Below, in pieces: positions 1-11,661 of a DNA stretch of 64,000 nt (its first letter is position 1; each line of letters opens with the position of its first letter). The notes beneath the pieces are model-generated. The model worked only from the letters and a program-made list of their open reading frames with translations, had not been told where the DNA came from and did no database searches. Made by a program: the position numbers and the translations under genes. The DNA comes from Rheum nobile (lineage: Eukaryota > Streptophyta > Magnoliopsida > Caryophyllales > Polygonaceae). Where the stretch lies: contig WOAB01000056.1 of NCBI GenBank assembly GCA_027886185.1, forward strand, positions 7,254,001 to 7,318,000. The letters run 5' to 3'.

Positions 1-552
1 GGTTATTGCATATGTTCTTTTGTCAGTTCAAATTGTATAAGAGAGAGTTGAACATGAGACAAAGACGGTGGCTAGAATTGATTAAGGATTGTGATGTAGA
101 TATTGTTTATCAATCAGAAAAGGGCTACCGAGGTTGCTGATGCTTTGTGTAGGAAGTCTACTCTCGAGCATGTGGTTGCTGGTTTGACAGTTTAGTCGGG
201 ATTACAACAAGAGTTGGTGAAAGGTGAAAGTGAAATTGGTTCAGGAAAGAGCGGACGCAGCTGAATGTGATGGGGTGTTGGGTAAGATATGTAGTAAGAT
301 TGCTCAGGGAAGAGTGTCCGGATTTTTGTTGAAGAGGATGGAGTATTGTGGTTTCAGATCGTTTATGTGTGCCAGTTAATAATGATATTAGAGAATGGAT
401 TCTCAAGGAAGGTTATTCCTTTGATGAAAGTGTTATGGGCTAGGCATGGAACAGAAGAAGAGACTTGGGAACTGGAATCAGTTATGCGAGGCAGTTATCC
501 GAACCTGTTTGATCTTAGTTTCGAGGACGAAACTCTTATAAGAGAGGGAGAA
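1..552 (+). pseudogene. 3' end of a broken Ty3/gypsy (chromovirus) pol
   Basis: Reading the plus strand in shifting frames gives the end of a plant Ty3/gypsy RNase H domain at about 25-160 (LNMRQRRWLELIKD-like, followed by a decayed ADALSRKS-like segment). At about 345-410 comes the linker before integrase (RLCVPVNNDIREWILKEG), and at about 415-515 a chromodomain-tail sequence (KVLWARHGTEEETWELES, ending YPNLFD). The H2C2 finger and integrase core that should lie between linker and chromodomain, roughly 1 kb, are absent, so the copy has an internal deletion as well as stops and frameshifts. It abuts the LTR that starts at 553, so it is the 3' end of that element; the rest lies outside the window. 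No functional product is expected. Confidence 0.8.
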
Positions 553-1920
553 TGAAATACCCCAAAGGTTATAGAAATGGCAAAATGGTAAATAAAATTT
601 TTGGACTTCTTTAAAATCAGAAATCTAGAAAGGAGGAGCCGAAGTCGGTCTCGACCCTTACCTCCCTCTCGGTGAACCTCCCGCTGAGCTGAGACCCTCT
701 CCCGTGTTCGATTCTCCTCTGGAGAGCTCGACCACCAGCCTCCGCCTTCTTCCTTCTTCTCCGGCAAGGTCGCGGTGTTGCTGCGTTCTGTTGTGTGTGA
801 GCCGCTGGTTGCTGCGTTTTGGTCGCTGCTGCTGAAGGGCCGAGAGCTGTTGCGTCTGGAGCTGCTGCGGTTCGTCGGAGTTCGGCTTTGTTCCGGCGAC
901 GGGGAGCTCGACTGGCCGTTGCTGCTCGCTGCCTCTTCTTCCTATTTTGTTCTTGTCCACTTCGCTGGTGGTTGTTGTAGTCGTGAGCTGCCGCGTTGGC
1001 TGCTGAGTTGTGCCGCTGTCCGCCGCTGTTATCGTCTCCGGCGACGGGAAGGTCAAATCCCGGTGGCTGTGCAGTGGTTGTCGACAAGGAAGGTGAGGTC
1101 TTCGAATTGGTTTTGTTGAAAGTTCAGAAGAATGGCTGAATACATATATGTGTGTGTGACCAATTTTAATTGAGATTGGTGGACTGATTTGTTGCTGATT
1201 TCAGTTTAAATCGGTGGGCAGAAATTTAATTGGGCTGAGTTCGATTATATGTGTGCAGCAAACTAAATTGAATTGAATTTGGGTTTATTTGGGTGTGGTT
1301 TGCTTAATTAATTGAGGTATAATTCTAGGGTTTGAAATTGGGGGTTTGTTAGTTTTGGATTGGTATGAGTAATTAATGTCAGAGATTTGCTCGGATTGAT
1401 TTCGCAGGTTCATTCGAGTTGGTTGGAGATCTCTGAGGTCGTGGTTGTCGAGTTTGAGGCAAGATAAATCTTGCTAACCCTTCGTATATTTTTATAAAAT
1501 TACTTTCGCATCTGATCTTGTTTAGTAATTGATTTTACTCTTATCTGAGTATGTTAATTGGATTATTGATTGTGGAATTACTTGGTTGAAAATGTGTGTT
1601 TGTTGACACTTGGGTGTGTGTGTTGGATTGTGTATGTCGACACCTGTGTGTGTTGGCGGTTGTGTGTGGGATTGTGTGCATGCTAGTAGTTGTGTGTTGA
1701 GATTGCGTGTGTGTGTGAATGTGTGGGTGTGTTAGTAATTGTCTCGTGTTGTGTTTGATTGAATGTGATGTGGTAGTTGGTCGTAACTAAATGTGGTTTG
1801 ATTGTTATGGATTGATTGTTGTGGATTGATTGGATCACTTGACTATAAAGTTGCTTGGTTGAAATGTACGATTATGTGATATTGATTGTCGTTTGTGATT
1901 TTTGGATTGGTGTCGGTATG

Positions 1921-2165
1921 GTGATGGTTGGTTATGGAGCCGGGATGAGGGTGTGACCTCATCCGACCGCGTGAGGGTGTGACCTCCGTTGGTTAAGGCT
2001 AGGTTGGATGGTTGAAAGTCCCATCCGGTGGTGGGTAGTTGGTGGATTGGTGATGGTTGGTTATGGAGCCGGGGTGAGGGTGTGACCTCATCCGACCGCG
2101 TGAGGGTGTGACCTCCGTTGGTTAAGGCTAGGTTGGATGGTTGAAAGTCCCATCCGGTGGTGGGT
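1921..2165. repeat. 129-bp tandem duplication inside the LTR
   Basis: Two near-identical copies of a unit beginning gtgatggttggttatggag start at 1921 and 2050 (period 129 bp). Each also contains the internally repeated phrase gagggtgtgacctc twice. The block lies within the long LTR. Confidence 0.85.
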
Positions 2166-2256
2166 TGGATTGGAGGTAGGATCGGAGTTTGGATCGGGTG
2201 TTGGATTGTGTGTTGATTATTGGTTGTGTGCTCGGTTATGGATTGTGTGTTGATTA

Positions 2257-2540
2257 TTGGTTGTGTGTTGAATAGTGGTTGTATACTTGATTATTGGTTG
2301 TGTGTGTATATTGGTTGTGTGTTGAATAGTGGTTGTGTACTTGATTATTGGTTGTGTGTGTATATTGGTTGTGTGTTGAATAGTGATTGTGTACTTGATT
2401 ATTGGTTGTGTGTGTATATTGGTTGTGTGTTGAATAGTGATTGTGTACTTGATTATTGGTTGTGTGTGTATATTGGTTGTGTGTTGAATAGTGGTTGTGT
2501 ACTTGATTATTGGTTGTTTGTGAATATTGGTTGTGTGTGT
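2257..2540. repeat. 54-bp minisatellite, about five copies, inside the LTR
   Basis: A TG-rich unit containing ttggttgtgtgttgaatag recurs every 54 bp (2257, 2311 and onward), with point differences between copies. Because 54 is a multiple of three it leaves an open frame with an 18-residue repeat, which explains the long ORF across this block. It is not evidence of a gene. Confidence 0.85.
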
Positions 2541-3591
2541 GATTATGGGTTGCGTGTTGATTATGGGTTGTGTTGGTGGATATTGGTTGTATGCTTAGTT
2601 AGTGGTTTTGTTTGCGGATATTGGTGGGGAGTTTGATTATTGGTTTTGTGTTAGACTTTGGTTGTCGGTTGGTTGTAGTTAGTAGTCGTTGTTGATTGTT
2701 GTTAGTGGTGATTGTGAGCTTTCGTTGGCCAGTGGTAGTGGTTGTTGGATCTTGGTGTGGATTATTTGAGAAGGTTGGTTATGTTGATTGATTAGGAAGG
2801 TTGGTTTCCCATCTTGAGGGTGTGGGCCAACATGGTTTGAATTTGAATGTATGAGTTGCAGTTTATGTTAACGAACCGGCGGTACCGGAAGGGTGGCTGG
2901 CCTGGGTCGTTATTTTGTTATGTTTATATTATGTGATGATTGTCTTGTTTATGCTTAAGTGTTTGTTGATGTGAAAGTTGGAATGGATCGTTTTATTCAT
3001 TTACTTGTGATGAGATTGATGTCGGATGGAATGAAGTTAATATAGTGAAGAATTGAATAAGAATGAGTAATGAATGGTATGCGATGGTGTTTGTATATGT
3101 TTCGACGTGTGTTTGGTATTGGTTGGTTGATATGATAATGTTATAAGTTATGATATTATATATATATAAGTTGGTTGTTGTGATAATTCTCTGGTTTTAA
3201 CTGTTTTGGCTTGAGGAGTCTTGCCAGTCTTTCAAAAGACTGACCAACTTCGGTTTACGTGCCGCGGTTGGCTGGGGTATCGGGTCCCCCAGTCAATCAG
3301 GCTTTGCAGGTTTGCAGCAACAAGCGGGTTCTGGATCACAGATGTGTCTTCACAGTTAAAGATTCAGTTTGCATCAGATTTGAAAATGTTGTTTTCGCTT
3401 CCGTTGTTTTGGATATAAATTGATCTATTAAACTGGTTGACAGGTTTAAGCGTTGTTTCAATCTTGAGCAGAGATTTTAATGTTGATGATTTTTTATGTA
3501 TTGGAAGAGTTTGGATTTCTTTTCTTTTAGAAACCGCCTTATAGTCCTTCGGGACTATGGCACTGTAGCACCTCTGGCCCGGGGTGTTATA

Positions 3592-5159
3592 ATTTGATGT
3601 GCACACAAGTCCTCTAAGCATAAACACTATGTTAAAGGCATTCACAATTTCAGAAACCATATGCACACACACATAGTAACATATGCACACAACAGTGCAT
3701 CTGATATGCACACACACGTTATATGATATGCACACAAAATCGATTTTTCTGGGAAATTTTTTGACTTGGAATTTTTTTTTTGCCGAATTATTCGCGAAAA
3801 ATTCGGCAATTGTACTGTAAGGCCGAATTGAAGCTTTTCCCTATAAGGGCGCGCGCCTCCGCCACTGTTCACTCCGTTTTTTTTTTCCCTCTAATTTTTC
3901 CCTCTTCTCTCATACATCCTCATTCCTATCATGAAACACCGTCCTCACCGGAACCGGACCCGTTTTTAGAGAGGGATATATTAAAAAATTGAATATGGGC
4001 ACTGAAATAATACCCAAAAACGGGACCGTCCCATGATCTGCTAAATAGGGGGTTGTTTGGCCGGGTTTTATTTTTTGCCTTGATGTGCACAAAAAACGAC
4101 GTCGTTTAAGCGGGGTAACCAAACACGACATTAAAATCATATGGCATGAATAGTGCCACGTGGCGTGCGCTGATTGGCGCGCGCTCGCACGCTTGATGCG
4201 CGCCACGTGGCACGCCATGGACGGACAAAGTTTATTCCTGGCCGTCCGTTATTTAAAAAAAAAATTGATTTATATAAAAATTGGCTGGTTAAAAAAAAAA
4301 ATAACCATAATTCTAATTTCATTTTTTTCTATCCATAGACATCCATTTTGAATATATTTGGTAGATTTTAATATTTTTTTGTATTATAGGTATCATTAAG
4401 TAAAAATAAATCATTTTATTATTATTATTGGTGGTTTAAAATAAAATAAATACCAAATTAATTTCTGTATATGAAAACTACATTGTAAATAATTTTTTGA
4501 AATTTTATGTATTTTTTACAAATTTTAATATAATTAAGTCCAAATAAACCATTATATTATTATTTAGGATGGTTTTAAATTATAAATATGTACTAACTAA
4601 AACCATTGATATTAATTTATAATGGGAAAGTAAATGGTAGATATGGTTGGAGAGTAAATAAATGGTAGGTAATATCGTGTGATGTTTGTCGTTAATTCCG
4701 TCATTTGCTTTAGTTTATGTTGTTTTCACATGTTATTTTGTTTTCTTAAATTTATGCATCGCTTTTGTTGATTTTAATATTAATGTATGTTTGTCTTAAT
4801 TTTAAATAAATCATATAATTAAATAATTAAATTAAAATAACATTAATAAATTTAATGTATGATTTTTTAAATTTAATATATAATAAGGGATATAATAATT
4901 TAATATAATAAAGGATATATTGATAATTTAATATAAATAAAAAATATATAATTATAATTTTGACTAAACATAAAAATCCATCCTAAAAGCCTCTAATAAA
5001 AACATCCAATATATCATGAATCTTTTAGCAAATAATTCTCCCAAATCCCCTCCTAAAAGACCCTCTTTAAAAGACTCCATTAAATATGATGTAAGTTGTA
5101 TGAATGCGTGTTAAGAAGTCCGAACAGTAAAAAAATATTGTTGGCTTAATTACTTGCAT
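3592..5159. other. AT-rich non-coding DNA; short palindromes
   Basis: No gene is supported. About 3640-3740 contains several atatgcacacacac-like phrases. About 4094-4211 carries strong palindromes, listed separately. From about 4250 onward the DNA is very AT-rich and featureless apart from homopolymer runs. Confidence 0.6.
4094..4211. promoter_or_regulatory. Cluster of ACGT-core palindromes (G-box and C-box like)
   Basis: A 14-bp perfect palindrome, aaacgacgtcgttt, lies at 4094-4107. Two copies of the 10-bp palindrome gccacgtggc lie at 4155-4164 and 4202-4211. ACGT-core palindromes of this kind are binding sites for plant bZIP/bHLH factors. No gene start is visible close by, so a regulatory role is inference; they may be parts of a decayed mobile element. 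Confidence 0.3.
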
Positions 5160-5918
5160 GGGACGCGCGTCAGTGAAATGATTTGTGTAGAAGTGCTGAG
5201 TGTGCATCATTTTATGGTGAAAATATATATATGGTATTTGAACACAATTTGAATGACTTTTGAAAATGCATGTATATTTGTCTAAATATGTATATAAATT
5301 AGGTGTATATATATCGCTTTTGTATTAAAAATATACATGAGTTTTAAAATGTGTTCTTTTTAAATTGCTTAAGTATTTGTGTAAATGTGCATATAATTTC
5401 GTCTATATAAACATCTAATTTGCACTATATCGTTTTTGTATTGAAAATGTGTATGAGTTTTAAGTTCTGTGTGCTTGACAGTTTAAAGTGCATAATTTTT
5501 TGTCTAAATTTGCATATAAATTGGTCTACATATGCATCTAAGTTGTACTAAGTGTGTGTTTTTGTATTGAAAATGCGCATGAGTTTTAAAGTGTGTGTGC
5601 TTGACTTTTAAAGTGCATAAATTTTTACCTGAATGTGCATATAAATTGGTATAGATGTGCATCTATTTTGTACTAGATATGCATTGAAAATGTGCATGGG
5701 TTTTTAGAATGTGTGATTGACTTTTTGATGTGCCTAATCTTTGCCTACATGTGCTTACAAACTAAACTAAATATGCATAACTTTTGTATTGCATGTGCAT
5801 AGCTTGTTTTTGGAAATGTGCATGTTTTTCAATTTTATGTGCATGACTTTCAAAAATGCATAGATATTTGCATGTATGTGCATAAACATTAGCCTACATG
5901 TATATAACTTTTTTACTA
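5160..5918. repeat. Degenerate TGTGCAT-rich tandem repeat
   Basis: A loosely conserved phrase recurs many times: a gtgcataa-like word, then tttttgtctaaa, then gtgcatataaattggtc, then a tgcatct...gtatt word, then gaaaatgtgcatgagttt. The spacing is roughly 110-130 bp and the copies are strongly diverged. There is no coding potential. Confidence 0.55.
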
Positions 5919-7330
5919 GGGCTTTGTTCGGTAAAATAATATTGATACTTATGTTGATGCTTATGCTGGTGCTGATGTTGATGCTGAATTATGTACTTAA
6001 TCGGATGCTGATACTGATACTTAATTTCGTACTGGCATGTTCGGTAAATAATATTTTTTGGTACTTAAATATCAACAATAAAAGGTTAAAATTACCATAA
6101 AGGTCATAATTTTTTTTGGCTACAACACTTCATCTTCATCTTGAAGAACTCTTTTGTTGCAGAACAAATATATAAGTTCCTCCAAAATCTGTCATTACTA
6201 AAGCCTAATTGGTATACATTACATTTTTTGAATGATGGCATGTGATCTTTAGCAAATATTGGTTATGTTTTACATTGTAAAATCTTGTTCATTGCTTGAC
6301 TTGCAGACAGACTAAAGGGGGCAAACTACATGCAATTGGTTAGATGCTAATCCGATTAAAATTATAGCATTTCTATTAGTATAATTAATTGCTTTTGTAA
6401 ATTGGCAAGTATTTCCCCTGTTAACTAAATAATCTTGTCAGCATTCTTATTTTGAAGCAAAACTTGCTTATGTAAATTATTTTCATCGTAACCTTTAATA
6501 TCTTTCCTCATCTTTTATCATGTGGCATAAGAGATAAAAAGCAAACATCAGGTAATTGACATTTGAGATCTTCATTCTTGAAAAGAAAACAGAATTCCAT
6601 CACAATATGCAGACAAATTTTGAGTTTGGCTGCAAAGCTTCAATTTCTTTCAAGATCACATCCACATGGCTGAACCAAGAAACTTCAACCCACAATGGCA
6701 AACATGACTAAAATCACAAACCCTAAATCGAAAGCCCTAACATCCAATCTCTCAGCAAATTGCACAAGTCCAACCCCAAACCCGAAATAATCCAACACTA
6801 AACCAAGAACATGGCTAAAATCGCCAAATTGAAAACCCTAAACCCGAAACCGAAAGCCCTAACCCCTTAAAGTCTCAGCAAATCACACAAGTCCAACCCT
6901 AAACCAAGAACATGGCTGAAATCGCCAAATCGAAAACCCTAAAAATCGTGAAATCAACCAAATCTCGAAGGGATGAAGTGGGAAAGAGAAGATTTGTGGC
7001 CAAGAAGAACGAGTAGAAGAAAAGAGAGGAAGAAAGTACATGGATATGCCTTGAATGTCATGTTCGTCTTCTTCGGGGAAGTTGGGGGCATGTGTCGGGG
7101 GCATAGATAGGCATCCAACTTGGAAGCAGATGGATAAGTACCCAAAAGTATGCCACCCTACCTTTTTTCTGGAGAAAATTTGCGTATCTGGAAGTGTTTG
7201 GAAGTAGTTTCAAGCAGTTTTGAGCATCAACTACCGAATGAACCTTTTGTTACTTATTTTTGCAGAAAAAAGCATAAGGAAAGAGAATAAGTATATTTAA
7301 GTAAAAATGAGTATATCACCGAACAGAGCC
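5919..7330. mobile_element. Unclassified TIR element (~1.4 kb), non-autonomous
   Basis: The left end reads GGGCTTTGTTCGGTAA and the right end, reverse-complemented, reads GGCTCTGTTCGGTGA. The flanks (acta / taaa) do not give a clear target-site duplication, so I cannot decide between PIF/Harbinger-like and hAT-like. The left part has TGATGCTGATGTTGATGC-like low-complexity DNA. The interior (about 6750-6960) contains a direct repeat of aaccaagaacatggct...atcgccaaat phrases resembling gene-leader sequence read on the minus strand, possibly a captured fragment. No transposase is present. Confidence 0.5.
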
Positions 7331-7440
7331 TAAATGTGCAGATACTAACTCAAGAATTAATGGGGGGCTTAGAACTTGGGTTACAGACTTGTGGTGCTTG
7401 AATTGAGAAGGACTAAGATGTCCGAATTTGTCATGGATTT

Positions 7441-8030
7441 ATTTTTTTTGGTGTAAAGAGAGGGTTAAACCCATTTTATTCAAACCATAAATAAGAATTA
7501 CATATGCTCACTCATCCAAGCGTCAACATCAATAAAACTAACAAGCCCATCAGGGAGAACATAACAAACAGTAAAATCACCAGGGTAACCACCGTAGAAC
7601 CGAGCCAGCCAATCCGTCGCGTGTTTGCTGGTCCTGGAAATATGCCGAAGCTTGACAGTCCAATTCTCCGACATCAGCAGCTCCCGACAGTAACGAATAA
7701 GTTGTTTTTGAAGCGGAGGAAGAGGCGATGAATTATCCATGGTCTTGATCACCTCCGCGGTGTCAATCTCGACCTCAACCAATTCGAAACCCAACTCTTA
7801 GCCAGCGCCAATCCGTGAGCCAATCCTAGAACCTCAGCATGAAACACATAATTCCCAGGAGCACCTGCCACAAAGGCGCTAAAAAAAATGCCACTGTCAT
7901 CGTGAATTAGGCCCCAGCATGAACACGACTCTCACCAGCCTTGAACGAGCCATCAACATTAAGTTACACCCATCTAGGCGGGGGCCGCTGCCAGCACGAC
8001 ATCGCCGAATTACACGACCAGGAGAGTTTG
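7441..8030 (-). pseudogene. LINE piece 3: RNase H domain and 3' end
   Basis: On the minus strand, starting near 8030, the translation shows a plant L1-type LINE RNase H domain: LNVDGSF, then AGESRVHAG, then (after a one-base slip near 7797) GFELVEVEIDTAEVI, then LRHISRTSKHATDWLA. It ends with a stop near 7498, followed by an AATAAAA-like signal and an A-rich end near 7441. The open part is 7498-7794. Several stops and slips make it non-functional. Its upstream continuation lies at 10482-11232, on the far side of the solo LTR. Confidence 0.8.
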
Positions 8031-8906
8031 TGTAACACCCCCAAATCGTAACCCGTTTGGAAAGGTATTACGGCCAGTGACCTCAGTTTCCACACCGGAG
8101 TCACCCCAGGCTTTACCAGTTTAAATACAAATCATAAACAACAATCGTGATGTAAATACCAAAATCTTTGGTTAAAACATATGTCTGGGGATTACATCCC
8201 AATCCCCATAGGACAAAACAGAGTAATCAGCGGAAGTCTTTGTAAAGTATAAATACAAGGGTCTTGATCGTAATGATCACCCGCCAAGGATCGCAACCTG
8301 ATAAATCCATTAAAACACCGTTTGCTTTTATAGTCGTTCTAGCCTTTGTTTCTCGGATTCTTATCTGATGTGCCGAATCGAACGGATGACACCATCCAAC
8401 CATGCAGAGAACAATTACGGTTGGTTAGTTTAATGAAAGACTACGCAAGGGTACAAAGCAGAGTGGTTCGAAGTAATCGTATTAGGTTAGACTCATCGTT
8501 TCTCGAATTAAAACCGATGACGATAGTCAACCACCATACTCCTACTGGAATATATCAAGCAGTATGATCAAGAGAAGATTCTGAAAGACCGAGTCTTACA
8601 GCAATCAACCCAAAAGAAGACTCCAATGAATTGAGTCTTATCGGAAAGCATGACAAATGTTGGGGAACATTAATTAATCATACAAGCGTTCAACAACGAC
8701 TTGATGTTTCGGTTTACGACCAACCTCACCGCTTAATGCGAATCCAGATTGGAAAGAGAACGGTACTCTGATCAAAGTCAAGACGAGCTTTCCTAGCTGC
8801 ACTATTCCCTAGCTGCACTACTCGTCTGAGGTTTATTAATCATGTGCTACGACGGCACTTATCTTATTTAATTCCAAAAAGCGCATCACGTTATAGGCTT
8901 TTAAAT

Positions 8907-8992
8907 ATATGTTTCGCCATGAGGGACATATATTGAGTATATGTTTCGCCATGAGGGACATATAGGACATATGTTTCGCCATGAGGGACATA
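8907..8992. repeat. Three copies of a ~31-bp unit in the solo LTR
   Basis: The phrase atgtttcgccatgaggga occurs three times with surrounding tat/ata flanks, at 8907-8930, 8939-8962 and 8969-8992 (spacing 32 and 30 bp). Confidence 0.85.
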
Positions 8993-9228
8993 CTCCTAAA
9001 GGGACGTATCCCAAGATTTGTAGCACCAGCTAAGTGCCACCATCTCTATACCCGAGTATAGAGATCGGTCATGACCCACCAAATGGTTTTTGGGTTTATC
9101 ACCCTTTGCACCATTAATCATTATTAAGAAACGACTGGACCTCGAATAGTCCATCGCTCCTACGAATACTCGTGCTAACTAAACAGTTCAACACAGTACT
9201 AATCATATCAAAGCCCTCCAGGCTAATA

Positions 9229-9391
9229 TCATAAATATATATCTATAATAGCGTTGTTCTAGCAGATATACAACCTATTATAATATCATATTCTTTTCAT
9301 ATTGTTGCCCTCCCGGCAATCCTCATAAAATATATATCTATAATAGCGTTATTCTAACAGATATACAACCTATTATAATATCATATTTTAA
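9229..9391. repeat. 94-bp direct repeat in the solo LTR
   Basis: Two copies of a unit containing tatatctataatagcgtt and ataccacctat-like/tattataatatcatat phrases begin at 9229 and 9323. Only a few bases differ. Confidence 0.8.
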
Positions 9392-10476
9392 TCCATATCA
9401 TTTATCAAAACTGTTCCCAACAAAACAGTAAATCATTCCAAATTAATTAACAATCAAACCATTGATAATTAATGAAAATATGGAATGATGAGCAAGAGCG
9501 AACCGCCACTTGCCTTAGATTGACGAAAGCTTAACGGGTTCTAAAGACGATGATTCCTGGGTCTGATCAGGGACAGATTTTGGATCTCAATTCCTTCTGG
9601 AACGACCCATAACAATACCCTAAATTAGATTCAATATCTATATATTTGAATCTAAAGGAATAAGAATCAAAGGGGTTCAAAAGAACCAAGCCTCGGCCAA
9701 CCAACACCCAAGAACACACCACGAACGCAGCTCGCCACGGGCGCGCCAGATCTTACCGCGGGGTGCGGTGGCGACAACAGAGGTAGCAAACGAGAGTGTC
9801 GTCGGGGAGAAACTTACCCAAATCGATCCCTTCAGCTTCAATTCGTTCTTGATTGAGTCTCCCACCTTCTTAAGCTTCTAACCACCTCTAAGAATCACCC
9901 TTCCCTTGCCCGAGAAGAGGTTCTAACAAGCTCTCAAACAAGCTTCAAAGTTCAACAAAAAGATGAGATTTTCTGATGTTGGAGATGGTGAGCAGCTAAC
10001 TTCAGGCTCGTTTTTGATCCGTCTCACCTCATTAAATAGGCCAGGCGAGTTGTACACCAGCTGGACACATGTACCATGAGCTGTACAAGCTAGAGGGAGT
10101 AGGCAGAGCGAGTCACCAAGCCTACGAGAGGGCCTCGCCAAGTTGCACTGCGAGCTGGCGAAGCTGCTCACTGGCCAGCGCCGCGGGGTGCGGCGCTCCT
10201 CTTACCGCGGGGTGCGGTCAAGGCCTGAAGTGCCTCCTTCGTCCTTTTGTCATTTTTACCTTAAGTGGTAACAAGTTTTTAACTCTGGGTTAAATATATT
10301 TGTACGCGAACGATCTTTTAGCCCAAAAATACCTTAACTGTATTTTATATTGCTCAGAAAAATATTACAGAGACCAAACATTACACGAAATGTTCGTACT
10401 TCCCTGAAATTAATCTTTCTTGCAACATGGGCTTAAGAAAATTCAAATTTACTCGTACAAAATGTGGGATATTACA

Positions 10477-11237
10477 GTTTGCCCTTAAAGGCAGCCTTGG
10501 ACTCCATGTATTCAGAAGCTCGATGCAAGATAATCTGGTACCGCTCCAATGGGATATCGACAGGAACGCCGAAAGAACATGCATTTCTCCACTGCCAAAT
10601 CCACCACAATCCAACATCAAACGTGGTAGGCCACGCACCATGCCGAGAGAGGTTAAAATGAAGCCATACCTGAAGATCGCCATTATGAAACTCAGCCAGC
10701 CGATCAGTAGGGAAAATACGACACCAAACCTCCCTAGCCAAGGGACACTCCCTAATAATATGAAGTGTTGATTCCAAATAGTCAAGACATTCAGGGCAAG
10801 CCGCGGAGGGAGCGAGATGGCGACGATCCCTCTTTTCATTCCCCAAGATGCAATCATGAGCCACAGGCCAAAGAAAATTTCGGACACGTTCAGGTGCATC
10901 CAGACTCCAAACCGTTTTCCAAATTGCATCAACAATATCACCCTCATACTGCCGAATGATTTCAATTGCAGAAGAAATCGAGAACTTCCCAGCAGTAGTG
11001 CCAGACCAGTAAAAGTTGTCTCCAACTTCCTCATTCATTACCTGAAGTGCAACAATCTTAGAAAGGATGTCCGACGGAAGCAGATGCGAAAACTCGCCCC
11101 ACAACCAATTGGTACCATTCTAGTATTCAACGACCATGCGAGATTCGTCTTTCATACTAATGTCGCCAATCACAAAAGTGTCAAGTGTGGCCTCGGTGAC
11201 CCAAGGATGGGTCCAAGAGAGCGTCTGGGTACCATCC
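10477..11237 (-). pseudogene. LINE piece 2: zinc-binding (zf-RVT) domain
   Basis: The minus strand is open from about 11104 to 10472 and continues the LINE upstream to 11232 (LSWTHPWVTEATLDTFVIGD then NGTNWLWGEF). The open part has the zf-RVT signature: W..DAPERVRNFLW at about residues 66-78, then CPECLDYLESTLHIIRECPLAREVW with Cys/His spacing, then the GLWWIWQWRNACSFG linker. This is the domain found between reverse transcriptase and RNase H in plant L1-like elements. It was cut on one side by the solo LTR (TSD gtttg) and on the other by the LTR element at 11238 (TSD catcc). Confidence 0.85.
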
Positions 11238-11634
11238 TGAGAGGGATAATTTATTCCTATAAGATAAATCAATTCCAAATCTTTATTAGGGATATTAAAT
11301 ATCCTAGAAATATAGAAAGCAACTTATCTTTTCATTAAAGAAAAAGGAAAAAGGGATTAATGACTTAACCCTAGTAGGTTCTTCTCTCTCCCTATTGAAT
11401 TTCTCATACGCTCTTTTTCTCTTTGGCTGCCTCCATAGAATTGAGAGAGCTTTTTGCCTGACTTGAGCGTCGGAGGTGAATCAGGGGATTCCACCCCCAC
11501 CCCTTCGCTTTATTTGTGATTTCAGATCTTAGATTCGAGAGATTCAAGTCAAATCGGTGTTCCTGGTGGTTCGGGATCATTGGTTCGTCGTTTCACCTTC
11601 CAATTTCTAGTTGATACAAAATCTTGCTTCCACA
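11238..11634 (+). repeat. 5' LTR of gag-pro element
   Basis: Runs from TGAGAGGGATAATTTATTCC to CTTGCTTCCACA and aligns over its whole length with 15483-15880. Confidence 0.93.
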
Positions 11635-11652
11635 TTTGGCGCCGTCTGTGGG
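11635..11652 (+). promoter_or_regulatory. Primer binding site
   Basis: TTTGGCGCCGTCTGTGGG follows the LTR directly. The TGGCGCCG start is typical of the primer sites of plant Tat/Athila-type Ty3/gypsy elements. Confidence 0.75.
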
Positions 11653-11661
11653 AAGGAGACG

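Larger units (their letters stand above)
553..3591 (+). repeat. 3' LTR of Tekay/Del-like Ty3/gypsy element (~3.0 kb)
   Basis: The LTR starts TGAAATACCCC directly after the chromodomain tail and a purine-rich AGAGAGGGAGAA stretch, and ends GGCCCGGGGTGTTATA. This matches the TGTAATACCCC...GGGTGTTACA ends of long plant chromovirus LTRs, with the terminal CA changed to TA. The LTR is unusually long and holds a GC-rich segment (about 615-1090) and two tandem-repeat blocks (1921-2165 and 2257-2540). ORFs in both orientations across 617-1119 and 2220-2636 are composition effects of these regions. The 5' LTR is outside the window, so its age cannot be estimated. Confidence 0.75.
8031..10476 (-). mobile_element. 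Solo LTR of a Tekay-like Ty3/gypsy element, TSD gtttg
   Basis: The block starts TGTAACACCCCC and ends GGGATATTACA, and is bounded by the identical 5-bp duplication gtttg at 8026-8030 and 10477-10481. Nothing inside is coding. It therefore looks like one LTR (2446 bp) left by recombination between the two LTRs of a full element. The orientation call rests on the minus-strand reading, which begins TGTAATATCCC, has a CTATTTAAT-like TATA box near 10030, and finishes GGGGGTGTTACA, as in related LTRs such as 553-3591. The insertion split the LINE RNase H domain from its zinc-binding domain. Confidence 0.9.

Noticed and set aside
617..1119. Overlapping ORFs on both strands with Arg/Gln/Ala-rich products
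   Set aside because: GC-rich LTR sequence is open in several frames at once; none shows a domain.
2220..2636. 138-codon ORF with an 18-residue repeat
   Set aside because: It is produced by the 54-bp minisatellite in the LTR; no start context or protein-like composition.
5160..5918. CRISPR-like or satellite array
   Set aside because: Copies are too diverged and irregular, and the sequence is plant nuclear DNA.
10427..11338. Plus-strand ORFs across the LINE zinc-binding domain
   Set aside because: Antisense shadows of the clearly homologous minus-strand zf-RVT frame.
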